A stretch of DNA of 64,000 bases, from assembly GCA_011525845.1 (NCBI GenBank), contig WYBP01000017.1, positions 235,024 through 299,023 of the forward strand, read 5' to 3'. The notes beneath the pieces are model-generated. The model ran no database searches. It was given only the letters and a program-made list of their open reading frames with translations, and had not been told where the DNA came from. A program made the translations under genes and the position numbers. This DNA is from Gemmatimonadaceae bacterium. Lineage in GTDB: Bacteria > Gemmatimonadota > Gemmatimonadetes > Gemmatimonadales > Gemmatimonadaceae. The first letter of the stretch is position 1; every line of letters starts with the position of its first letter. Below, piece after piece: positions 1 through 7,391 of this stretch.

Positions 1-910
1 GATAGCCGTGCCGCGGGATCGCCTTCTCGGTGAAGGTGAAGCCGACGAGCTTGCGCGCGACGCCGGCTGCCTTCTGCCGCTCCAGCGCGGCGCGGCCGAC
101 GAAGTCGCCCTTCTTCATCTTGACGAGCCAGCCGAGCCCGGCCTCGAGCGGCGTGTAGGTGTCGTCGATGTCGTTGCCGTAGAGCGCCATCCCCATCTCG
201 AGGCGGAGGGAGTCGCGGCAGCCGAGTGCGACGGGGGTGATCCTCCCCGTCTTCATGAGGGCGGCCCAGAGGCGCGCGGAATCCTTCGCGGCGTGGTACA
301 GCTCGAAGCCGTCCTCGCCGGTGTAGCCGGTGCGGGAGAGCGTCATCGGCACGCCGGCGACGGTAGTCTCCGTGAACCAGTAGTACTTGATCGCGTCGAG
401 GTCGGCGGGGGTGAGCGCCTTGAGGATCTCCTGCGCCGCGGGCCCCTGCACCGCGAGGAGGCCGATGTCGTCGCTCACGTCCTCGAGCTCGGCGTCGAAC
501 TTCCCGAGGTACTGCTTGATGTGCGCGAGATCCTTGTCCTTGTTGGACCCGTTCACGACCATCATCAGGTGGTCGGCGTAGCGGTAGACGAGGCAGTCGT
601 CCACGAAGGTGCCTTCCTCGGTGAGGATCCCCGAGTAGTGGACCTGGCCCACTGCGAGCGCGGCGACGTCGTTCGAGGTGACGAAGTTCACGAACTCGAC
701 CGCCTGCCTGCCGCGCACCAGGAACTCGCCCATGTGGCTCACGTCGAACACGCCGCACCCGGTGCGCACGGCGTTGTGCTCGGCCGTGATGCCGCTGGGG
801 TACTGGATCGGCATCTCGAAGCCGGCGAACGGGACCATCTTGGCCCCCGCGGCGACGTGCATGTCGTGGAAGGGCGTGCGCTTGAGCGTGGTGGCGCTGG
901 TGTCGGCCAT
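1..910 (-). CDS. gcvT: Aminomethyltransferase, glycine cleavage T protein (3' end outside window)
   Basis: T protein of the glycine cleavage system: it moves the methylene group from the aminomethyl-lipoyl H protein to tetrahydrofolate, in the cytoplasm. The reverse-strand frame opens at ATG 908-910 and runs off the window after 303 codons, so roughly the last 60 residues of a usual ~365-residue protein are missing. Conserved blocks visible are PFAGFEMPIQY (27-37), FDVSHMGEF (55-63), the QGPAAQ block near 155 and GYTGEDGFELY (195-205), all typical of GcvT. No glycine-riboswitch-like leader is evident upstream; instead there are two short GC hairpins (see 950-1006). Identification is firm from these motifs. 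Confidence 0.95.
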   Translation of the reverse strand, partial: MADTSATTLKRTPFHDMHVAAGAKMVPFAGFEMPIQYPSGITAEHNAVRTGCGVFDVSHMGEFLVRGRQAVEFVNFVTSNDVAALAVGQVHYSGILTEEGTFVDDCLVYRYADHLMMVVNGSNKDKDLAHIKQYLGKFDAELEDVSDDIGLLAVQGPAAQEILKALTPADLDAIKYYWFTETTVAGVPMTLSRTGYTGEDGFELYHAAKDSARLWAALMKTGRITPVALGCRDSLRLEMGMALYGNDIDDTYTPLEAGLGWLVKMKKGDFVGRAALERQKAAGVARKLVGFTFTEKAIPRHGY

Positions 911-949
911 TGGTCGGGGCGTCGGGGCGGGAGCGGCGGAGCGAGATGA

Positions 950-1006
950 CCCCCACGAACGGGGGGATGCGCAATATGCCGAAGTGGCAGGGGGGACGAA
1001 ACCCCC
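950..1006. promoter_or_regulatory. Two mirror-image GC hairpins in the gcvT leader
   Basis: Read on the forward strand, 950-966 is C5-ACGAAC-G6 and 990-1006 is G6-ACGAAA-C5: two hairpins with opposite arm order and nearly the same loop. Between them lies an AT-richer patch (970-979) that reads GCATATTGCG on the reverse strand and could hold the gcvT -10 box, about 60 nt from the start codon. The arms could also pair across the two hairpins. A regulatory or terminator-like role is inferred only from structure and position. Confidence 0.3.
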
Positions 1007-1090
1007 ATCACGGCGGTCGATCGATGGCACCGTCGGCCACGATCGGCCCGTCGCTTGCGCCCTCCGGACCGGCGACGACAGCATTGTCCG

Positions 1091-1975
1091 ATGCCCGCCG
1101 CCCGTCTTGCCACTCTGCTGATCGCCGGTGTGGCGGCGCTCGCCGGACTCGCCGCCGGCGGCGTCCATCTCGTGAGCGAAGGGCGGCTCCGGGACGTCCC
1201 GACGGTCGCCCCATTCGCCACCCCCATCCCTGCCGATTCGGCGAGCGTGGCGAGGGGTGAACACCTGGCCAGGACGCGCGGATGCTTCTCCTGCCACGGC
1301 GATCAGCTCCAGGGCCGGGACTTCTCGGAGGACTGGCCGGACGCGGGCACGACGGTGGCACCGAACCTCGCGTCGCTTGCGCGTGCGGAGGATGCCGCCA
1401 CGGTCGAGCGGGCCCTCCGTCACGGGATCGGCCGGGACGGACGCGCGCTCTGGTCGATGCCCGCCTAAAACTTCCTCCGCCTGCGCGACGAGGACGTCGC
1501 GGCGCTGATCGCGTTCCTTCGCGCACGGCCTGCAGTGGAGATCCAGCTCCCGGAGCCGCGACTCTCGTGGGCGATCCGTTGGGACCTCGCCGCTCGCGGC
1601 GGGACGCACATGCCGGAGTGGGTGCGAGAGGTGCCGCCGCTCACGGTCGACTCCACCTCGGACCCCCTCGGCGCGCAGGGTGAGTATCTCGCGATGACCG
1701 CCTGCAACGAGTGCCATGGGCTCGACCTTCGCGGTTCGAGCGACGGTCCCCCGGACCTCGCGATCGTCGCGGGCTACACGGCGGAGGAGTTCTCCCGCCT
1801 GCTCCGCACCGGTGTCGCGCGCGATGGGCGCAGCGAACTCGGCCTCATGAGCGATGTCGCACGGAACCGCTACGTGCACCTTCGCGACGATGAGGTCGCG
1901 GCGCTCCGCGCCTTCCTGCGAACACTCGCGGGAGCGCCCGTACCGCAGGGCGTGTTCTGGCGGGACGCTCGTTGA
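1091..1975 (+). pseudogene. Diheme cytochrome c interrupted by an in-frame TAA
   Basis: Read through, this is a 294-residue membrane-anchored protein: N-terminal hydrophobic segment (about 6-25), first heme site CFSCH (65-69) with a likely Met ligand at 123, second heme site CNECH (205-209). Codon 126 (1466-1468) is TAA, yet the frame continues open on both sides, and the residues just after it resemble the homologous position of the second domain (RNRYVHLRDDEV). The ancestral codon was therefore probably TAC (Tyr), one base change away. As written, only a 125-residue monoheme fragment lacking its last helix would be made; 1535 is a possible restart GTG. It could be a recent pseudogene or a sequencing error. 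An electron-carrier role in the periplasm is inferred from the heme motifs. Confidence 0.8.
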
Positions 1976-2034
1976 TTGCCGCGCACGATCCCGCGCCGCA
2001 ACTTCGGGACATTAGAACCCAACCGGAGTCCCGA

Positions 2035-5028
2035 ATGCCCGTTCGATACCTCGCCGCTCCCCGCACGGTCGCGTGCCTCGCCGCCGCGATCCTCGTCGCG
2101 ACGCTCGTTGCGACCACGCTCCCCGCCCAGGCCCCCACGCCCGCGAACGCCGCGGCGGTGACCGCCGACGCGAAGCGCCCGCTCTCGCTCGAGGACCTCC
2201 TGACGTGGAAGGGCATCCGCTCCCCCACTCTCTCCAATGATGGCCGCTGGATGGCATACATCCTCGCGCCGAACGAAGGGGACGCGGAGTTCGTGGTGCG
2301 CGGTACCGCCGCCGGCGCCGCGGAGACGCGCGTGGCGATCGGGGAGCCGCCCTCCGGCTTCGGCGCCGCGGGCGGCATCGCGATCTCCGGGAACGGACGC
2401 TGGGCCGCCTACACGGTGTACCCGAACGCCGAGGAGGCGAAGAAGGCGCGGAAGGACCGGCGCACGCTGCCGACCAGGGTCGGCGTGATCGAGCTCGCCA
2501 CCGGTACCAAGCGGGAGTTCGAGCGGGTGCGGAGCTTCCGCTTCGCGGGAGACCGCTCGGACGTGATCGCGCTCCAGCATCTCCCACCCGACGCGCCCGC
2601 TGGAGCGGGCGGCGGCAACGCGGGCGGTGGGGCCGCGAGCGGTTCGCTCGTGACCATCGTCGACCTCGCGGGGGGCACGCCCTTCACGCTCGCTGGTGTG
2701 GGCGAGTTCGCGTTCGACGCGGCCGGCCAGTTCCTCGCGTGGACGATCGACCAGCGCGACCAGATCGGGAACGGCGTGCAGCTGCGCGAGATGGCCACCG
2801 GCGTGGTGCGCGCGCTCGACGCGGAGAAGGCGAAGTACCATCGGCTCACCTGGGCGGACACGGGCGACGCGCTGGCCGTCCTCCGCACCCGCGCCGACTC
2901 GGCCACCAAGGACACGCTGTCCACGGTGCTCGGCTGGACGCGGCTCGCCTCGCGCACGCCGGCGACGGTCACGATCGACGAGAAGAGCGCCGGGATCGCG
3001 GGCGGACTCGTGGTGAGCGCGGACCGCTCCCCGCGGTGGAGCGACACGCAGGGGACGATCTACTTCGGGCTCCGCGCGCCGCGGGAGCCCCTGCCGCCCT
3101 CGACGGGAGCGCCGATCGGCGGCGGCAACGCCGCACCGGCACCCGGCGCGGGCGCGGGAGGACAGGTCGCCCCCGCGCGGCAGGACGACGAGACACCGTC
3201 GCTGATCATCTGGCACTGGAAGGACCCGCGCCTCCAGAGCGCGCAGCAGGTGCAGGAGAACCAGGACCGAAGCTTCAGCTACCTCGCGGCCTGGCACGTC
3301 ACCGACAAGCGCGCGGTGCAGCTGGCGGACGACAAGGTGCGCACGGTGACCACCGGCTTTGGCGACCGCTACGGGCTCGGCGCGGACCAGACGCCGTACG
3401 AGCGGCAGGCCTCCGTGGACGGCCGCCAGCTGCGCGACCTCTACGCGATCGACCTCCGGAGCGGCACGCGCGAGCTCATCGCGAAGGGGATCCAGAACCC
3501 GGGAGGCAGCTTCGCGAGCCTGCTCGCGCCCGACGGGCTGCGCACGGCCTGGTACGACGACGGCCACTGGAACGTGTATGACTTCGCCTCGAAGGGCTCG
3601 CGCCGCGTGTCGGAGGGCGCGAACGCCGTCTTCTGGGACGACGAGGACGACCACAACGTGGTGAAGCCGCCGGCCGCGCCGCCGTTCGGCTGGTCGCGCG
3701 ACTCGAAGTTCCTCTTCGTGCGCGACAACTGGGATGTGTGGCGTCTCGCGGTCGCCGGTGGCGCCGCACTCAACGTGACCGGCACCGGCAAGGCGCAGGG
3801 TGTTCGCCACCAGGCGCGCGTCGGCGCGGACCCGAAGGAACGCGGCATCGACCTCACGCGCCCGATCTTCATCGAGACCTACGGCGAGCGCACCAAGAAG
3901 GAGGGGCTCGTGCAGGTGGACCCGGCGCGCGGCGGCACCCGCGCGCTCGCGTGGGAGGACGCGAAGGTCGACTACCGGAAGGCGCGCGACGCCGACACCT
4001 GGGCGTTCACGCGGCAGACCTTCACCACCTTCCCCGACTGGCACGTGGCCGACGCGGGACTCGCGAACCCCCGCCGTCTCACCGACGCCAATCCCCAGCA
4101 GAAGGACGTCGCGTGGAGCGCCGGGATGCGGCTCGTGGACTACACCTGCGACAACGGCGGCCCCGCACTCCAGGGCGCGCTCTTCCTCCCCGCCGGCTAC
4201 GAGGAGGGGAAGAAGTACCCGACGCTCACCTACATCTACGAGAGGCTCTCGCAGGGGGCGCACGCGTACGCGCAGCCGAACGCCACGCGCTACGCGAACC
4301 CGAGCGTCTACACCTCGCGCGGCTACGCGTACTTCATGCCGGACATCGCGTACCACCTCGACGATCCGGGGCGTTCCGCGGTCTGGTGCGTGGAGCCGGC
4401 CGTGAAGGCCGCGATCGCGACCGGGATCGTGGACGCCGCGAACGTGGGGCTCCAGGGGCACAGCTGGGGCGGGTACCAGACGAGCTTCATCACCACGCAG
4501 AGCAAGCTCTTCAAGACCGGGATCGCGGGCGCGCCGCTCACCGACATGGTGTCGATGTTCAGCTCGGTGTACTGGAACTCGGGGAACACGAACCAGGGGA
4601 TCTTCATCTCGAGCCAGGGACGGTTCCGGAACAGCTACGCGAAGGATCCGGACGCCTACCTGCGCAACTCGCCCAACCGCTTCGCGAACAACCTCGACAT
4701 CCCGTTCATGATCCTGCACAACGACCGGGATGGCGCCGTGGACTTCAACCAGGGGATCACCTACTACAACACGCTCCGCGAGCTCGGGAAGGAGGTCATC
4801 CTCCTCGAGTACGTGGGGGAGAACCACGGCCTCGCGCGCCCGACCAACCAGAAGGACTACGCGGTGCGGATGCAGGAGTGGTTCGACCACTTCCTGCAGG
4901 GGAAGCCCGCGCCGGAGTGGCTGAAGGAGGGGGTGCCCCGGCTCCAGATGGAGGAGCACCTGCGCGAGCGGAAGCCGCTGGTGGACCCGAAGGCGAAGCC
5001 GGTGGAGAAGAAGAAGGTGGCGATGTAG
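2035..5028 (+). CDS. Exported S9-family (prolyl oligopeptidase type) serine peptidase
   Basis: A 997-residue secreted peptidase. ATG 2035 is chosen because an AACCGGAG ribosome site lies just upstream and the next residues form a signal peptide ending near LPAQA (about residue 33). The middle of the protein (about 50-700) has the beta-propeller character of the family, including repeated WSDT/WADT strands and low-complexity Gly/Ala loops. The C-terminal alpha/beta hydrolase domain carries GHSWGG with nucleophile Ser810, Asp899 in NDRDGAV and His931 in GENHG, so the catalytic triad is complete. Members cleave oligopeptides, often after proline, or act as dipeptidyl/acylaminoacyl peptidases; the exact specificity is not readable. 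The next gene starts 2 nt after its stop. Confidence 0.9.
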   Translation: MPVRYLAAPRTVACLAAAILVATLVATTLPAQAPTPANAAAVTADAKRPLSLEDLLTWKGIRSPTLSNDGRWMAYILAPNEGDAEFVVRGTAAGAAETRVAIGEPPSGFGAAGGIAISGNGRWAAYTVYPNAEEAKKARKDRRTLPTRVGVIELATGTKREFERVRSFRFAGDRSDVIALQHLPPDAPAGAGGGNAGGGAASGSLVTIVDLAGGTPFTLAGVGEFAFDAAGQFLAWTIDQRDQIGNGVQLREMATGVVRALDAEKAKYHRLTWADTGDALAVLRTRADSATKDTLSTVLGWTRLASRTPATVTIDEKSAGIAGGLVVSADRSPRWSDTQGTIYFGLRAPREPLPPSTGAPIGGGNAAPAPGAGAGGQVAPARQDDETPSLIIWHWKDPRLQSAQQVQENQDRSFSYLAAWHVTDKRAVQLADDKVRTVTTGFGDRYGLGADQTPYERQASVDGRQLRDLYAIDLRSGTRELIAKGIQNPGGSFASLLAPDGLRTAWYDDGHWNVYDFASKGSRRVSEGANAVFWDDEDDHNVVKPPAAPPFGWSRDSKFLFVRDNWDVWRLAVAGGAALNVTGTGKAQGVRHQARVGADPKERGIDLTRPIFIETYGERTKKEGLVQVDPARGGTRALAWEDAKVDYRKARDADTWAFTRQTFTTFPDWHVADAGLANPRRLTDANPQQKDVAWSAGMRLVDYTCDNGGPALQGALFLPAGYEEGKKYPTLTYIYERLSQGAHAYAQPNATRYANPSVYTSRGYAYFMPDIAYHLDDPGRSAVWCVEPAVKAAIATGIVDAANVGLQGHSWGGYQTSFITTQSKLFKTGIAGAPLTDMVSMFSSVYWNSGNTNQGIFISSQGRFRNSYAKDPDAYLRNSPNRFANNLDIPFMILHNDRDGAVDFNQGITYYNTLRELGKEVILLEYVGENHGLARPTNQKDYAVRMQEWFDHFLQGKPAPEWLKEGVPRLQMEEHLRERKPLVDPKAKPVEKKKVAM

Positions 5029-5030
5029 TC

Positions 5031-6020
5031 ATGGCCACCGCGAAGAAGTCCGCCTCGAAGACGGCGAAGAAGCGCGCCCCGAAGAAGTCCAAGAAGGCCG
5101 CGGCCGCGAGGACGCGGGGGCTCGACGCCCTGCGGCTCGACAGCGCCGCGCCTCCCGCCGCGGTGCAGGCGCTCGCCGCGCGGATCGCCGACGACGGCGG
5201 CCGGGTGCTCGCGACCTACCGCGACCCGCTCGGCGGCCGCTGGCAGCTGCTCGCGTCACTGCCGATCGACATCGTGGCGCCGACACCCTTCCAGCGCGAC
5301 CTCTCCGACGCGCACGTCGCGCGGCTGGCCGATGCGATCGACAAGATCGACCGCTTCCTCGACCCGATCGTCGCGGTCACCGCGGAGGACGGGCAGTACT
5401 GGTCGCCCAACGGCTACCACCGGCTGGGCGCGATGAAGCAGCTCGGGGCGAAGGCGATCGTCGCCCTGGTGGTGCCGGAGCCCGAGGTGGCGCACCGCAT
5501 CCTCGCGCTCAACACGGAGAAGGCGCACAACCTGCGCGAGCGCTCGCTCGAGGTCGCGCGGCTGGCCGAGGCGTTGAGCACCATGGGGGACCGCACGGAG
5601 AAGTCGTACAGCGAGGAGTTCGAGGAGGCGGCGCTGATCACGCTCGGCCTCTGCTACATGGAGAACGGGCGCTTCTCGGGCGGGGCCTACCACCCGATCC
5701 TCAAGCGCTGCGACCAGTTCCTGGGCGCGAAGCTCCCGGCGGCGCTCGAGACGCGCCGCGCGCGGGCGGCCAAGCTGCTCGAGCTCAACGAGCACGTGAA
5801 CACCGCGGTGAGGGGACTCAAGGAGAAGGGGCTCGAGAGCCCGTACCTCAAGGCGTTCGTGGTGGCGCGCATCAACCACCTGCGGTTCGTGAAGGAGAAG
5901 CACCCCGACTTCGACTCCACGATCGAGAAGATCCTCGGGGCCGCCCGGCGCTTCAACCCAGGGAACGTGAAGGTGGACCAGGTCGCGCGGAGCGGCGGGG
6001 CCCCGTCGGGCGAGGAGTGA
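5031..6020 (+). CDS. ParB/sulfiredoxin-fold protein with lysine-rich N-terminal tail
   Basis: A 329-residue cytoplasmic protein. Residues 1-30 are Lys/Ala-rich and low-complexity, resembling histone H1-like bacterial tails and suited to DNA or RNA binding. Residues about 75-190 match the ParB-like nuclease/sulfiredoxin fold: I-x-I-V-A-P-T-P-F-Q-R-D, then a nucleotide-phosphate-type loop in SPNGYHRLGAMKQLG, where the G-x-H-R core is the family signature. The rest is helical with no domain I recognise. It is not beside parA or an origin, so a chromosome-partition role is not supported. It follows the S9 gene by 2 nt and precedes a GNAT gene by 1 nt, so the three are probably co-transcribed although functionally unlike. 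Confidence 0.7.
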   Translation: MATAKKSASKTAKKRAPKKSKKAAAARTRGLDALRLDSAAPPAAVQALAARIADDGGRVLATYRDPLGGRWQLLASLPIDIVAPTPFQRDLSDAHVARLADAIDKIDRFLDPIVAVTAEDGQYWSPNGYHRLGAMKQLGAKAIVALVVPEPEVAHRILALNTEKAHNLRERSLEVARLAEALSTMGDRTEKSYSEEFEEAALITLGLCYMENGRFSGGAYHPILKRCDQFLGAKLPAALETRRARAAKLLELNEHVNTAVRGLKEKGLESPYLKAFVVARINHLRFVKEKHPDFDSTIEKILGAARRFNPGNVKVDQVARSGGAPSGEE

Positions 6021-6021
6021 G

Positions 6022-6522
6022 GTGATCCGGCTTCGCGAGGCGACGGAGGAGGACGCCGAGGAGATCGCGGCGCTGCGCAACGCGGCGGCGGACCACCTCA
6101 CGGCTCGCTTCGGGAAGGGGCACTGGTCGGGCCACTCGACGCCGGAGGGGGTCGTCCACCGGATGCGGCAGGGCACCGTCTACGTCGTGCGCACGCGGGT
6201 GCGGCTGGTGGCGACGCTCGCGCTCACCGGGCGCAAGCCCTGGGCGATCGACCCGAGCCACTTCCGGCCGGTGGAGCGCCCCCTCTACCTCGTGGACATG
6301 GCCGTCCTGCCGGCACGCCAGGGGCGCGGCGTCGGGCGGGGCGCCCTGGTCGACGCCGTCCGCATCGCCCGGGGACGGGGTGCCGGGTCGCTGCGCCTGG
6401 ACGCCTACGACGCGCCGGCGGGCGCCGGCGGGTTCTACGAGCGCTGCGGGTTCCACGAGGTCGGGCGCGGCTCGTTCCGCAAGGTGCCGCTCATCTTCTA
6501 CGAGCGGATCATCGAGGGGTGA
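6022..6522 (+). CDS. GNAT-family N-acetyltransferase
   Basis: A 166-residue protein of normal GNAT length. It starts at GTG 6022, one base after the preceding stop, with GAGG as the ribosome site inside the upstream gene. The acetyl-CoA pyrophosphate loop is seen as Q-G-R-G-V-G (100-105) after the beta-strand YLVDMAVLP, and the C-terminal GFYERCGFHEVG segment is the usual motif-B region. The substrate is unknown. It appears to be the last gene of a short operon with the S9 peptidase and the ParB-like gene; the following gene has its own promoter-like sequence. Confidence 0.85.
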   Translation: MIRLREATEEDAEEIAALRNAAADHLTARFGKGHWSGHSTPEGVVHRMRQGTVYVVRTRVRLVATLALTGRKPWAIDPSHFRPVERPLYLVDMAVLPARQGRGVGRGALVDAVRIARGRGAGSLRLDAYDAPAGAGGFYERCGFHEVGRGSFRKVPLIFYERIIEG

Positions 6523-6555
6523 AGCGGGTCTAATGAATCACGGACGCCCGATCAC

Positions 6556-6581
6556 GCGTACGGCACGTAGATTATGCGTAC
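6556..6581 (+). promoter_or_regulatory. Candidate promoter with GCGTAC direct repeats, upstream of the DUF305 gene
   Basis: A TAGATT hexamer at 6568-6573 is a plausible -10 box 54 nt before the ATG of the DUF305 gene. It lies between two copies of GCGTAC (6556-6561 and 6576-6581) spaced exactly 20 bp apart, which could be a two-turn operator. No good -35 box is seen 17 bp upstream. Regulatory function is inferred from position only. Confidence 0.35.
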
Positions 6582-6627
6582 AACCCGGACCGTCCGGCCG
6601 CTGTCCAACTCGCGGACACCCACCGCC

Positions 6628-7338
6628 ATGACGCACTCCAAGCTCACACTCGGCGCCTCACTCGCGCTCGCCGCACTTTCGCTCGCGGCGTGTGCGGGCC
6701 CGCGCGCGACTGCCACCGCCACCGCTCCCGTCCCCGCGGCCGCCCCCGCGGCCTCCCCTGCTGCGCCGACGATGGGTTCGGAGGCCGCCAAGGCGCGGGC
6801 GCGTGCCGACAGCCTGCGCTACCCGTACACGCAGGCCGACATCGACTTCATGCGCGGGATGATCCACCACCACGCCCAGGCGATCGTGATCTCGCGCTGG
6901 GCCCCCTCGCGCGGCGCCGACGCGGAGGTGATCCGGCTGACCGAGCGGATCATCAATGCCCAGAACGACGAGATCCGGCTCATGCAGACCTGGCTGCGGG
7001 ACCGCAACCAGGACGCACCGGAGGTCACCCCGACGGGGATGATCAAGGGCCACGAAGGCATGGACCATTCCATGCACATGCCGGGGATGCTGAGCGCGGA
7101 GCAGCTCGCCGAGCTCGACGCCGCCCGTGGCGTGGACTTCGACCGGCTCTTCCTGCAGTACATGATCCAGCACCACCGCGGCGCCGTGCAGATGGTCCAG
7201 GCCCTCTTCGGGTCGCACGGTGCCGGGCAGGACGAGACCATCTTCAAGTTCGCCTCCGACGTGCAGGTGGATCAGACCACCGAGATCCGTCGGATGATGT
7301 CCATGCTGCTCGCACGAGGCGGGATCCCGCCGCAGTGA
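6628..7338 (+). CDS. DUF305 (ferritin-like) lipoprotein
   Basis: A 236-residue lipoprotein. The signal ends in a LAAC lipobox with Cys22, followed by a Pro/Ala/Thr-rich linker (to about 50). Two DUF305 halves follow: DIDFMRGMIHHHAQAI near 71 and DRLFLQYMIQHHRGAV near 172, each with the M-I-x-H-H-x2-A pattern of this helical family. A His/Met-rich loop between them (HEGMDHSMHMPGM) looks metal-binding, and DUF305 proteins are often found near copper genes. ATG 6628 is chosen because it begins the signal peptide. The LVIVD gene downstream starts 53 nt later on the same strand and probably shares the transcript. The biochemical role is unknown. Confidence 0.85.
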   Translation: MTHSKLTLGASLALAALSLAACAGPRATATATAPVPAAAPAASPAAPTMGSEAAKARARADSLRYPYTQADIDFMRGMIHHHAQAIVISRWAPSRGADAEVIRLTERIINAQNDEIRLMQTWLRDRNQDAPEVTPTGMIKGHEGMDHSMHMPGMLSAEQLAELDAARGVDFDRLFLQYMIQHHRGAVQMVQALFGSHGAGQDETIFKFASDVQVDQTTEIRRMMSMLLARGGIPPQ

Positions 7339-7391
7339 TGCGCCGGCGATCGCGCTGGCTGATCCACCTTCATCTTCAAGAGGAGTCCGTG

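Noticed and set aside
8..949. Long forward-strand open frame over gcvT
   Set aside because: Composition is typical of an antisense shadow (many Gly/Arg/Val/His) and the reverse strand encodes clear GcvT motifs.
910..1090. Glycine riboswitch upstream of gcvT
   Set aside because: None of the conserved riboswitch core could be seen; only two simple hairpins occur there.
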